Shown here in pieces: positions 1 to 13,345 of a stretch of DNA of 64,000 nt (the stretch's first letter is position 1; each line of letters opens with the position of its first letter). The stretch is from Monomorium pharaonis (taxonomy: Eukaryota > Arthropoda > Insecta > Hymenoptera > Formicidae), in assembly GCF_013373865.1 (NCBI RefSeq), contig NC_050472.1, positions 24,687,292 through 24,751,291 of the forward strand, given 5' to 3'. A program made the position numbers and the translations under genes. The notes below the pieces were generated by a model. The model saw only the letters and a program-made list of their open reading frames with translations, did no database searches and was not told the DNA's origin.

Positions 1-3000
1 TAGCATTCAAGTGACGGGTAACGATGTTAAGCGTAATAGAGTGATTGGTCGTCGGGATTTAATACCTCCTTTGATACGCGAAATGAATCGGCCAGCGCGC
101 ATTTCGATACTATTACACGTCGATGATGAATTTACCAGTATTTACGGAGTTAATTTCAATTTAGTTAGTACGTATTATTTCAATTTAATGCATATTATAG
201 CGGCGCGATTTGGCTTCTCGCTTGAGTTTAACGCAGTTATTTGCGTAATGCGCGAAATATAGCGTGATGCAAATTGCGGACGTTCTTTCTAGATTCACGT
301 AGACAATAACATTTGCGAAGCGCAAAAAATACAAGGACGCAATAAATTGTTTGATATATACCTATAATCCAAAGTAATTTTTACTTTAAATACGAATTAT
401 ATTAAAGTTTAAAAAACCAATTCGAAATAACAGAAAGATTCCACCATGATAACGGTAAAACAAAAATTGTCCTGTTCCATGCAGTCGGAAGTGATCTCCC
501 TATAGGGCCTCAAATTAGATACTGATGGTCAAAGGTAACATTACACGTGCGGTTTAATAAACGTGCAATTCTGTATAGCGAAATTGTGGAATTGTTATGT
601 CATTAATGCAGGTCTCCGTAGCGATATACGCGGTTTGCGTGATCGTACATTGTCCATCGAATAATCTCGGTTTTTTTTTTCCATTACGTGTCTCTCCATG
701 ATTATCATGTACAAAACAAGCTATCAAAGTGATTTGCGAGGATATATTTAATTTAATAAGAACTATGTTTTAATGTTCAAACATTTTTAATAGATAACGC
801 TCTCGTACTTTTTATTCTAATACTATCAATTGACAAAAGCTGCTGTAATTGGGACACTGGCAATAACTTAGAGAGTTATATATTCTAGGATATGTTTATC
901 CAATTTGTGGATTAGTAATATTAACAACTTGCAAAATTGAGTAACCAAAAGATATATTTTGTTGCCAATGAAAAGACATGACAATTATAAAAAATTCGAA
1001 ATATATCTGTTTATTCGTTATGTGCCATTCTTTTACCTGGATTCTAAATGCGCTGTTATATAAATAATGTCATTTTAATGTGAATGCAATATATATAATT
1101 GATATAATGACAACCTTTTCCATTTAATTGTACGAAGAGTATGCACAAGTTCCAATGCACGTCTCGGGACACGTGAAGCATCGTGTCACCATAAATGGCG
1201 ATAGTTCGCCGAAGTATCCCAAGTATCTCCCCGAACCAATAGACGTAGTCGATCTCTTACGGTAGATCGCGGCGGAATGTGCGCGCGCGGCGATTTCCGG
1301 CGTTTGAGTGTTAAGGGTCGAGCGCTCACTAATCGTCTTATTGGCTGATCCAACTGATTCGGGGTTTCTATCGAATGTCCCGGTACAAAGCGATGTCCAG
1401 TGTAGGAAGTCGAGAAATGTCGCGGATGGCACAGACACACGTACTCGCGTGTACGGCAGGATGGCCCGCGGAATGGAGAGAGAACGGCGAAGAGGTCGGT
1501 AGTTCACGTGCCAGAGAATCGGTAATAGCGCGTCGTATCTTGCCTCAATGTATCCTGATACAACGCGCCGTAATACTAACCGCATACTAATAGGACCCTT
1601 TGACGAAAAGCTAACATCTCTCAGCGGGTAAACCACGCTGCAATTCCGGCGGCCTGCCTCTTCCTCTGTCTCTATCTATGGTCCACCATCCGGAATCGAT
1701 TGCCTGGAGTGGCCCCTTCTCCTCAATGGATTCGTAATAGATTCCGCCGGCAACGTAGTACAAACGAAGAACATCCGTCGCTCTCGAAAATCGGCACCAC
1801 GCTCGGACGCATCCGCGTCAGGTACTGTAGCTATTATTAGCGTAGTGCTGATTTCGCGAGAAATCAAGCAATTTTCACCAATATATGCCAATGGTGACTC
1901 AAAAGAAGAGTCGTAACATTCACAATATATTTTTAATTTAATAATTGATATTAAATTATGTGTGTGAGTGTGTGTTGGCGCTTTATACTTATTTCTTTGC
2001 GAGTCCTATTATATATTTTTCAAATAATTTTTGCTGATAATTTAATAAACTTATATAAGAAAGGCGAAATGTAGAGAATTTTTTGCTTCTCATTCGCGAT
2101 AAAATTTTCAGAAAAAGTTATTACGTTATTGAAACCTTACTAGCTGAAATCTGAAAGCGCAATTTACTCGAGAGTTCCAAGCGTCGCAAAATCGATCGTC
2201 GCCGATTTGTCACGCCAATTCGAACTATACAACTGTATTGGAACTTCACGTTAAGCTTACAGCATCCAAATTTAGAAGGAGCGATTGCTTCTTTCTTAGA
2301 TAATGGCGAACGTTACTATGTGCGGAGTAGCAATCGATTTAGAACTGTTAAGAGTCGCGATTACTACGGCGAGAGTGGGCGTTGCAAGGACCGTCGCGTA
2401 TTTCACAAATGGATGGTAAAATGTTTCCGTTGCTCGCGCGGAGAATCCTGATGAAGCAGCGAGAGTGAGAGCGCGAAGGCTGGCGTAAAATATGCACGAC
2501 CTATCGTGAATGTTTCGTATGCGTATTGAAAACTGTAGGAAGTCCTACTCGCCTCTGACCTATTTGGTGTCGTGCTCGGATATGCAAATTCTTCCGATGG
2601 ATCCAACATGAGTATCCTGTTGCGTTTCTCGTATTGTTTCTCGTTTCTTGCTTTCTCCAGGAAATAGACTTTGTATTCACTAACATAACATTTTCTCCGA
2701 AATGTTCTTAAAACCTTATAAGACTTATCATGCGTTTTACATTTATTTTTCGATTCTCGTTTTTTAAGTTTTTTAGTTTGTACAAAAACAATATTCAGAA
2801 GATCAATAATATAATAAATTACTACTTTTTAATATAATTAAAAGATGCTTTTTATCGTTATTAGTGCCTTGTAATAATTAATGTTAAATGTATTAGTAAT
2901 AATCTTTTTCATATTTTTTTTCATGAACTATTTAAACTAATATAAAAAAGTTTGAAATAAAAATTTTTATATTTTGCATCCACAGCGAAAGTGCATGTTG

Positions 3001-6000
3001 TAGAGTTTTATGCTTAAAAAAAATATATATACACATATATACAAAAAACATTATTTTATGTGACGCGAAACATGGCAACTAGCTAAATTGCAAACTAGAT
3101 TCAGTATTTTTTATGGGTGAAGACATGCCTGCGGTTGACGTCGAATACGTAGAGCGCAGTTAGCGAGAAGGGCATAGAAACGGCACGTATCCGGTTTGCT
3201 GCATTAACGTGATTCCAGTATAATCACGCGCGATACATTTGTAATAATGAATGAATTTACGAGAGAATAGCAGTTTCCGTCGTTATTCATAAGCGCACGT
3301 TCCTCGTTGAAATTTCAACAAAGTCCGTTGTTTTTGTCTGACAAAAATAATCTCGCGTTTCATATAAAATGCATGTTACCGCAAAACCCACATTTAGCAT
3401 TACGATATTGGATTACGTTTTTAACAATCGCATTTCTTTCACGCACGAAAAGCAATAAATGTCTAAATTCAACGAAATCTGGTCATTCAGTGTTGAATTT
3501 TAATAGAAACAAGATTCATAAGTGAATGGCGGCGATGTAAAATAATAATAAAAATAAGTTTTGATACTGATTGTGAAATGTCATTAAAATATAAATTTTA
3601 TTGTGAAAAAAATTAACGCGTTAAATAATGGACCTATTGTTTTACTACAATCTAAAAATTTATATAATCTTGTTGTCATTTATATATAGATTATAACTGC
3701 ATGTCAGTTAGTAATAATAATAAAAAATATCAGCAAAATATAAAATTTAGAAAAAGCTTTTTAACAATTATTTAATTCTGTTGCCTAATATACTAATTAT
3801 ATAAAAACATTAATTTTTTAAATAATGTTTATATTTGATGTTACGTTAACAACCATTTATACAAAGAAAATTTTTCTCCAATGAGTCACGTAATTGTCAA
3901 CAATATAATAATCGTAATAGCAGCAATAATGATAGTTCCATAACAACAATGAAAATAATTTTCGACTAGTACTGGATATATCATCAAATAGTTTCGCGGC
4001 GGAGATAATGAAGCATCGTTCGAATAATTAGGCTAAGCGTACAAGTACAATTCAAGTCTGCTGCATTTGGAATTGTCCTGCATTCGGTGCTGTGTAAATA
4101 CATCTGTATGGATGTCATGCGAGAAACAACGACGACGATTCCTGGCGGGGTACATCCCGCCGGATTGAGGCGGAGGAGAGGGGGGGAGGGGTCGAAAAAT
4201 CTGTTGTGTCCTGCGGGATCGATCGGCTGGAACGCGGCCCGACACAATCGCAGGCGGCCGGATGCGAGCGCGCCGAAATATGGCAAAGGACTAAAACTAC
4301 GATTATACACGCGGGATAACGCGCGAGGTCGGGAGTATTTCGCGGCGCGGATAATCGAGCGCGCGCATTCTGGTGACGCGACGCGCTGCAACGCGACGCG
4401 ATGTGCGCGCCGACGAGTCGATAGGATTACCTGGCCGTCGGCACGACAAAACCGACTATCGGCCGTGGCTGTCAGCACGTCAGTCAGGCTTTACTTCGCC
4501 GCGTTATTGTCCGTTTATTAATTTATGACCACGGTTCATGCGATTGTTTACAACGCGAATGTCCCGATGACCACGCACACATGGTTGAATCATACCTATC
4601 GTTAAGCCAATTATACTTGTTCGCGACTCTGCGACGAGATCGCTGGATGCCCCTGAAGATGGAATGCAGGGTGAGAGGACGTTCGTGGAAAGGATTTTGA
4701 TAAAGTGCACAATGCTTAAGTATCACGTGGACGTCGAAATGTCCGAATCGTATCGTTTATTTACAGATCGCAACTTATATATATCACACGCGTTTTCTGG
4801 TTGTTGAGCACACTACGGAGATGGTCTAGAGTTGAGATAGAATGTCCACTAACTCGATAAGAATTGTATTAATTATTACCGGTGAGGACGATGATGCCCA
4901 GTGAGCCGGTGTCACGCGGCGCTGGCGTGCGCGTGGCGTGACGAGCTTGAGTCTCTCGATTGATGCTGTACCAGAGATTGTGGGTGAGTCTCTCTTATGA
5001 GGGTGATAATGAGTCCTTCGTTGAGCACTTGTCTGATGAGAAGTCTATGATTTCACGAGATGATTCGATCACTAAACTGTAAGCACTAGTACCATGAAAA
5101 CAGAGCGAACTGCTGCCATCGAGAGCACGTACCGAAGAGAGCTTTCTAGTGTTATGCGCAGGTAGGCGCGCATGCTAGTGCTCGGCGATTTACGCGAGCG
5201 ATGATCAATAGCTGCTGCCATCTGACGTGACGGCGCAAACTCACTACATGCAGAATCCCGAACAATACTTTTATTATAACTTATTTCCTTATCGTTAAAG
5301 GAATATACCAGCTTGACGAAGACGATGAAAACTAAAACAGCATCATCGAGAATCGAGCGAGGAAGAAAAAAAAACTCGAGAGAGCCGTGACGTGGTTTCG
5401 TATCAGACATATGTATATAGAAATGCAGCAGCCTCACGAAGATTTGAATAAACATGCGTCCGGAAGATCTGCGTAAAAAGGATTTAACATATCTGTCGTG
5501 ACGTCGCGGCGCATGAATCCCACGAGAAGCGAAATAAGACGCGCACGTTTGAAAAAGAACCGGCCTGGTCTACTGCATTTTGATAATGGCGTTTGCATTC
5601 GCGCAGGCAAATATCCCTCGGAAAGACGTGAGACTGGCCGGTCGGTTGCATCATCGGCGACGTAATCGTTAAACGCATCATCGACCGTGTGACAAACGGC
5701 CGGCGGTTCGTCGGCCGTGTGCGCAACTGTGTGTATAATTAATGCGAGCAATCCATTCGTCAATCGGACGCGATATCCATCTACGCGTTGCTAATGAATT
5801 CCGCGATCGTCGTCTAGCCGCTTCGACGCGCGTTCCAACAGCAGGCACGACGAGATCCTCTCGCTCGAGAGACGGATAGATGTGGTTGCAGAGTTACTTC
5901 TCTGCCTCGGAATTTTTCTTAGATTACATTCCACTATACATCGGATTATATTTCAATGATTATTTTTTCGATACTTGTTGCATATCTATTTTTAATATTG

Positions 6001-6846
6001 TAGAAATTTATTATTGAAAACAAAATCTTTATTTCGCATTGTTATGGAGCATCTCAAATGCAATAAAGTCCTGTCATAGATAGACAATTCGTTGATCATA
6101 CAATTAGTTACTCCAGCAAAAATGTCATTATCGTGGCTTTGGTGTAATAAATTTATTGGAAATTGTAACGTCTATCACGTGAAAGCTTGCGTGAAAGTAT
6201 TCGGTTGAAGCGTCGAAGCGAGAAACGACGCGCATCTCGTCGGCTGTTTTTCAATATTTTTGCGGCCTGTCTTGTTACCACGCGGTACATGCTTTATAGC
6301 ACCGCGATAAATTACCATGAAGTTGGTAATTATTTTTGCGTGTGTGAGCAACGGAGAGCGCGCTCGACTCATTGCGGCCAACTTGCTGAATGTTTCGATG
6401 AAATTAATGAGCCTATTAAAAATTCAATAATGTCCTTTGCGGAAATTTTTGTAATCAGATAAGTTCTCAATGATATGCAATAAAGACGTAATACCATGCT
6501 GATGTTTATCCTTTGACTAAAAGAAACTTCATTATTGTCTGTATAATTATTATTATTCCCTTCTATTGATTATCTTGATAACTATATTATAAAATGTCAC
6601 ATGATAAAGAGAGCAATTAACTGATTATATAAAAGATAATTTCATGAATTGCAAACCAATAATATATAGACAATTATATTAAATATTTCTTAAATTTCCT
6701 TAATATTTATTGATCGCTTAAGATTTAATCGCCGATTAATTTATTTCTATAGTTAAGACTCTTTTCGTTTTATTATTTTCTTTGTTATTTTACGATAACT
6801 GCATTTCTCGAGTCTTCTTATTTAAGAGAATAATAGACGAGCGCTA
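1..6846. other. gene-less flank with CpG-rich blocks
   Basis: No protein or RNA gene could be supported here on either strand. The background is AT-rich, with CpG-rich blocks at about 1130-1900, 2150-2600, 4080-4500 and 4860-5830. Such blocks often mark promoters, untranslated exons or conserved regulatory DNA in Hymenoptera. Around 4970-4995 a GC-rich segment ends in a good 5' splice signal (GTGGGTGAGTC), which could be the donor of an untranslated first exon on the plus strand. The open frames in these blocks exist in several overlapping frames at once and resemble no family I know, so they are not called as genes. Confidence 0.5.
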
Positions 6847-7346
6847 NNNNNNNNNNNNNNNNNNNNNNNNNNNNNNNNNNNNNNNNNNNNNNNNNNNNNN
6901 NNNNNNNNNNNNNNNNNNNNNNNNNNNNNNNNNNNNNNNNNNNNNNNNNNNNNNNNNNNNNNNNNNNNNNNNNNNNNNNNNNNNNNNNNNNNNNNNNNNN
7001 NNNNNNNNNNNNNNNNNNNNNNNNNNNNNNNNNNNNNNNNNNNNNNNNNNNNNNNNNNNNNNNNNNNNNNNNNNNNNNNNNNNNNNNNNNNNNNNNNNNN
7101 NNNNNNNNNNNNNNNNNNNNNNNNNNNNNNNNNNNNNNNNNNNNNNNNNNNNNNNNNNNNNNNNNNNNNNNNNNNNNNNNNNNNNNNNNNNNNNNNNNNN
7201 NNNNNNNNNNNNNNNNNNNNNNNNNNNNNNNNNNNNNNNNNNNNNNNNNNNNNNNNNNNNNNNNNNNNNNNNNNNNNNNNNNNNNNNNNNNNNNNNNNNN
7301 NNNNNNNNNNNNNNNNNNNNNNNNNNNNNNNNNNNNNNNNNNNNNN
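6847..7346. other. assembly gap (500 N)
   Basis: Run of exactly 500 N, a placeholder rather than a measured length. It lies just upstream of the DIS3L2 gene and may hide its promoter and first untranslated exon. Confidence 0.99.
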
Positions 7347-7576
7347 CGCAAGTGGCACATGACGTTCGCAAAATTTTGGACAGAGTCGGGGATTCCAAAT
7401 TAATTCGCAAGATATCGTTTTTAACTCATTGACACAACGTAGAAAGTACAAGTTTTATCTGTGATCTGTGTGATCTTATTTCGTAATCTGTATCTTTTTA
7501 TTTTCCTCCCAGATTGTGTTCCACGTTAAATTCTTAGTATTATCGCGCCAACGGCTCGTTCAGCCCATCATCAATC

Positions 7577-10500
7577 ATGCCTAAATGCTCGAAAGTTGAT
7601 GTGAAGGAGAGCCAAGATGCAACTTGCTATAAACGTCACGTAAGCATGTGTAAAGACGAACGGAAACGCTGCATAGGAACGATGATTTTAACTTCCCTGA
7701 CGAGCGAGGCATTCGTCACCCGTTACGATAAATTGACAGAGCTCAGCGCGCAGCTCGCGACCAACCTCAGGATTTCCCAAAGCCTCCAATTCAAAAGACT
7801 GAACACGAGGTGCAATGGGGAGATTGTATCAAGTGAAATCAAAGGACAGGTCGCATCTAATCTTCCTCATGATGCCGTGCAAGATAATACAATGCATTTC
7901 ACGCAAGAGGCAAGCACATCTCAGACTTCTCAGGATGACAGATCGGAAGGGAAGCACTCTGGTGCTGTACAAAAATGTCAAAACTCTGTGAAAGAGAGAA
8001 CGGAGGTCGATGAGAACGCAATAGTCTTGGCAAATAATGAATGCAAGACTGAAAATTTAGTTACAAATCAGGTTGGACATGTATAATGTATAAATCTTTC
8101 TTTAATCTTATTCTTGTCTATAAAGAACATTCTTTCTATAAATGTTTTGTAATAAAAATTTACATTATCAATGCATTATGTAATCGTAATGAAACTATTA
8201 TACTTTATCACTTTATATATTAATAGTAATTATTTTTCTGTTAGGCCAATACTCATAATAACAAGAGAAAACGCTCGAGATTGAGGAAAAATACAAAAAA
8301 TAATGCAGAAGTGGAAAACAATTCAAGTGTAGGGAATATACAGAAAGAAAACTGTGGCACAGATGAAATAAAAACCAATAATGAAGGGAAGAAAATGGAA
8401 AAAGTGTTCAAGAAGCTATTTTCAAATTACATACCAGTGCCAAGAATGATGAATATTTTAAATAAACAATCATCATCCCATAATGTACAATATATAAAAG
8501 GGCACATCCGTATAAATCCTTTTTGTAGATATGCCTATTTACATATGGATAATGAGGAACGCGATCTGCTAATTGTTGGTCTACCAAACAGAAATCGTGC
8601 TTTTGAGGGGGATCTAGTTGTGGCATGTATACTCCCCGAAAAATACTGGCACAAGTGTGCCGATGGAGAAATACAGAAGACCGGTAAAGTTGTTTGTATA
8701 TTGGAAAAAATGCATTCGAGAAAAGCAGTCGGATATTTAAAGAAACAGGACTCGCTCTTTGTATTTTACCCGAGAGATCAGAGGATACCACTAGTTGATA
8801 TACTTCCTGAATCGGTGCCATCTTTGTATCATGATCAGCCAGAACTTTATAAGAATATAATATTTTTTGTTAATATTGATTTCTGGGAGCAACTACATGC
8901 ATTTGGGTAAGTCTGCAGTGCATCTGTATAAAGTATAGAGTAACATCACAATTTTCAAAAGCTCAATTTTATCCCATTATTTTTTAACTTTTTTGACGAA
9001 TTTTTTAAAATCTTGAAAAGTATTTTGAAGAAATATTAAAATATTTAGAAGTACTCATGGAGAAAAAATGGGAAAGGTGCTGTTTAATAAGAAAGTGAAA
9101 ATGAATGGGTTAAAAATTTATCATCATACATTTATAGTGGCATTCTTGTCTTCTATTATTTCTAATCCTTATATTTATATTTACAGACGGATTATTTCAA
9201 TAGTGGGTAAAAGTGGAGAGATAGATACAGAATTAAAAGCAATAATACTTGAAAATAATTTAGATGTATCCCCATATCATGAAACGCTGTTAAAAGGACT
9301 CCCAGGTAGTGATTATACTTTAACAGAGGCTGACATGAAAAATAGAGAGGACTGGAGACACGAATGCGTTTTTTCCATAGATCCTCTCACAGCTGTAGAT
9401 ATAGATGACGCCATTTCTTGTAAAGTCTTGGATAATGGAAACTACGAAGTAATTGCATTCAATAATACATTAAATTCAACTATAGCATATGAGATATGTT
9501 GTTTAACAAGCTGTTTATTAATTTTAGATCGCTGTACATATATCGGACGTCACGCACTACTTAGAATTTTTCTCTCCATTAGATAAGGAAGTTCTCAAGC
9601 GAGCTACCACTGTTTATTTACCACACATGACTTCTCATATGCTACCGGAGCAACTATGTAAAGTTTGTTCCTTACTGCCTGGAAAAGATAGATTAGCCTT
9701 TTCCGTAATTTGGGAAATAACGCTGAATGCCGAAATTATAAAGCATCGTTTCGCAAAAACTGTGATAAGATCGTGCTGTCAAATGTCTTACGACTCGGCT
9801 CAAATCATGATTGATAATCCAGACAAGTCCTGGCCTGAAGATTTTCTCGAAATAAAGGGAGACTACACAGTATCGTTATTGTCTGACATAGTGAACAAAT
9901 TATTTAAATTATCCACTCAATTGCAAAAGAAACGATTTGTGCATGGTGCACTCAGATTAGATCAACCGAAATTACATATACGTTTAGATTTTACGAATAG
10001 TCAAGAACATGGGATTCCGATACCTGTGGACTATTGTACGTACGAAAGAAACAGTAGCAACAGGTGAGCTCTTCAGTTACTTATATCTCTCTTCTGACAT
10101 TATTTAAATTACGCGTAAAAAATTCTAACTCCATTTTTTTTATTATTAATTAATGTACCTGTCTCATTATGTTAATGTATCTGTTTCAGTCTTATAGAGG
10201 AATTGATGCTGTTAGCAAATATGACAGTCGCCGAGAAATTATTCAACGCAATTCCTAAAATGGCTTTATTACGTATTCATAAAGAACCATCCAAGCACTG
10301 TCTCAATACGGTCTATAACATATTGCAAAAGTATGGAATTCATTTGAATATTGAAACAGCTGGAGCCTTACAAGCCAGCATCAGTCGCTACGAACCAGAA
10401 AATAATTTCGTTGCTGTTGATTCTATGAAATATATTATGATGGTCATCATAAACCTGTGTTCAAAGTCTATGACAGTAAGAATTATTTTTTATATTACAT

Positions 10501-11334
10501 AAATTTTTATAAACGTTACCGATGCAGATAAGTAGTGATGGAAGATTTGTATTTTGATGATTTTATAATATTGAAAATGTTATTTTCCACAGCGTGCAGA
10601 ATATATATGCGCATCTACTACTTCACCGTACAATTTAAAACACTATGCATTAAGTGTACCTCTTTATACGCATTTTACCTCTCCCATTCGAAGGTATTCT
10701 GATTGCGTAGTTCATCGCTTGCTCAGTGCAACGCTCGAAAATAAGCCTTTACCCGAGAAGTGGACGGTTAAGTTGTGTTCCAAGTACGTTAATGCGTTAC
10801 GAAAGCAGAATAGAATAAAATTTACTTCGATAAACTTTTACTTACTTCCCATTTTCCACAGGATTGCAACCAATTGCAATGTAAAGAAATATAGTGCGAA
10901 ACTAGCTCAAGAACAGAGCACGGAGGTGTTTTTCGCGTATATGGTAGGCCTTGCAGGCGGCTTTGAAGCGGCAGCTATTGTAATGTGCGTGAGAGAAGAC
11001 GGTATAGAGATTATTCTCTGTGATACTGGCATAAAGTTAAAAATAAGTCTTAAGGACATAGAATACGTTGCCACAACGAAGTATTCCGCAAATGATGTCC
11101 CAACTATAACTGTTAATTGGAAGGAGCCTGCTATTGTACAGGTAGTACTATAAATATTTTGTATAATGTATTCACAATAGTATATCAATATGATTATTAG
11201 TACTTAAATATCTGCTTATGCAAATATTTGTTTTTTAGATAATTAATTTGTTTAGCATGGTGCGTGTACATGTAAACAAAATTAGTGAAGAATTGCGTCT
11301 GAAGGCAACTCTTCTACCACCGTCCCAACAGTAG
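7577..11334 (+). CDS. Dis3l2: DIS3L2-type 3'-5' exoribonuclease (RNase II/RNB family)
   Basis: Eight coding exons: 7577-8071, 8245-8906, 9187-9448, 9528-10063, 10190-10475, 10593-10783, 10862-11141, 11239-11334; 935 residues with GT-AG joints and phases that fit. DIS3L2 degrades uridylated RNA in the cytoplasm without the exosome. Seen in the product: a basic, low-complexity N-terminus (1-245) with no PIN nuclease domain, which separates it from DIS3/DIS3L1; cold-shock-like segments (about 248-390); an RNB core with the catalytic aspartate cluster DPLTAVDIDDA near 451-461 and the HFTSPIRRYSD signature at 774-784; a C-terminal S1-like end. All four aspartates are present, so it should be active. 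The start ATG is the first after an in-frame TAG in the 5' leader; a 3' splice site (CTCCCAG, ending at 7512) suggests the leader is spliced. Intron 10784-10861 is open in frame. Confidence 0.93.
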
Positions 11335-11554
11335 AGGTTTAGTTCATTTGTAATTGACTATTTATGATTTGATAGAATTATTACAACGTATGACAAATTT
11401 TCTAACAATTAGAAAATATTAGAAAATTTATGAATATTCATGTATCTCTGTATACATGGAAAAATATAGCAATTTGGAGGATTATTAAATTACAATTATT
11501 GCAATTAATAACAATATAGAAACCGTCAAAATTTCCGCTGCACTCTAAGATTGC

Positions 11555-11560
11555 AATAAA
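11555..11560 (+). promoter_or_regulatory. poly(A) signal AATAAA for DIS3L2
   Basis: Canonical AATAAA about 220 bases after the DIS3L2 stop codon on the same strand. It is the first canonical hexamer I noticed downstream and fits a short 3' untranslated region. Confidence 0.5.
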
Positions 11561-13074
11561 ATGAATTTAAACCGTTTTAATCACTAAAAGCAAATGTTGT
11601 TACTGTTTATAATGGATATTTTTTATCATGTATTTTTAATACTGTATTATTATTATATCATTATTATTGAAAATTATATATAATCATTATTAATATTAAT
11701 AATTGTTAATAATGATTATGTATAATGGTTATATCATTATCATTATTATTCATAATAATGATTATATATTTATATATATGTATATATAGAACATTATTAA
11801 TATATTTAATATAATATTAAATGCATTATACTTATTGTTATTACTGAAAATCTTAGATGCAGTGACGGGGGTTAGGAAACTATACATAGTCCAATTTTTA
11901 TCATTTAGATGAGAAATTTTATACAATGAAATTTTACAATATAATCCTCCAAAATAATCAAACTATTTTTTATATTTTTATCTAGCATTTGTGTATTATT
12001 TATGAAGTATTAAAAAGTGACTTCATTAATAAGATCACACATTTACGTAAATATTAAATGCTGTATATTTTTAGTAAATAATGAGAATTTGTAAAAAGGA
12101 ATAATATATATGCTCTTTTATACTAGCACGCATCATACACTTTCATAAATATTAAAATACGTATATATATATATATATATATATACGTATTTTAATATTT
12201 ATAATATAAATGCTATATTGCAAATAATATACCATTTTCTTATAAAATATTAGTTTATTGGAAATATGTTTTATATATACATGTATATACCGTATCATCG
12301 GGTATCTACATGTGATTTGCGCATAAATTAGAAACAATTGATTCTCATATTCGAATAAAAACAAAAATTAACGACAAAAACATAACCCGTAGACGAAACT
12401 TCAATTTGCACATAAACACAATTGAAGTTATAATAAAATATCAGATTACACTAAATTTGCCGCTAGTCAAATGTATGTAGATTTTATATAAATTTGATTA
12501 TCTACATAGAGATCGAAATAATATTCTATATTAGATAACAATAACTACGATGTGTACTTTCATATTTCTTTTTTCCTCCCATTATTATCCCTCCCCTTCT
12601 ACCTTCTCTCTCTACCTCTCATAATTATAAGATCTAAAAGAATCATCAAGATTTTATTCTGTACATTTATATCTGTAACATTTATGTCTTATACTTCTGT
12701 ATGTCTATTCTATGACTTCCTAACGACAATATATTAACCACTGGTATCTTTGTTTTATGCAGTTTTATAACCGTATGTTATATTTATATAACGACACGTT
12801 GGCATGACGGATGTTGATAAAATACGGCTACATTAAGAAATTATAGAATAGGCACAAGTTGGACTACGTCATAATTTTGGAGTTAATTAGCAAAGAATAA
12901 AATTGTGTTGTTCTCAACATATTTATCATAGTTCTACAATCACGGTTTTCTTCGTTACTGCAAATGCGATTGAAATCTTGTTCATTCTTTGTTCAATAAT
13001 CATAACTGATATACATATGATTAAAAGTATGAAGTATCGGAGTGAGAAGCGATACACTGGATAACAGTCTTTGA
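11561..13074. other. intergenic spacer between convergent genes
   Basis: AT-rich spacer between the tails of DIS3L2 and MARCHF6. It contains ATT/ATA-rich simple sequence at about 11635-11830 and a 58 bp perfect palindrome. No gene is supported. Confidence 0.6.
12145..12202. repeat. 58 bp perfect palindrome with (TA)12 core
   Basis: Two 17-base arms (ATAAATATTAAAATACG and its exact reverse complement) flank a (TA)12 core. The whole is self-complementary with no mismatch and no loop, so it could extrude as a cruciform or form a long hairpin in a transcript. Confidence 0.9.
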
Positions 13075-13080
13075 TTTATT
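13075..13080 (-). promoter_or_regulatory. poly(A) signal AATAAA for MARCHF6
   Basis: AATAAA on the minus strand about 265 bases past the MARCHF6 stop codon, consistent with a short 3' untranslated region. Confidence 0.45.
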
Positions 13081-13345
13081 CAGTATCGCTTTACATCAAT
13101 AAATTATAATATTAAAAATAAAATCATGACTATATATCCAACAAATACAAATATAATTGCTATGTAACATATACATAAATATAATGGTTTACATCTATGT
13201 TATATAGTAATTACATTCGTGGTTTGTTGGGTATATGTATATGTATAATATAAATTATAAATCGGTAAGTAGTTCTTAAAGAATGTACACGAAGCTAATC
13301 CTAATCCGTCCTCCGCCCGTAACAATATTATGCCTACTAACACCG

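Noticed and set aside
4087..4521. 144-codon plus-strand frame in a CpG-rich block
   Set aside because: An equally long frame runs on the opposite strand, and composition is arginine/alanine-rich as expected from CpG-rich DNA; no known domain.
6782..7451. Open frames of about 180-216 codons across the first gap
   Set aside because: They are made of N; only a few end codons are real sequence.
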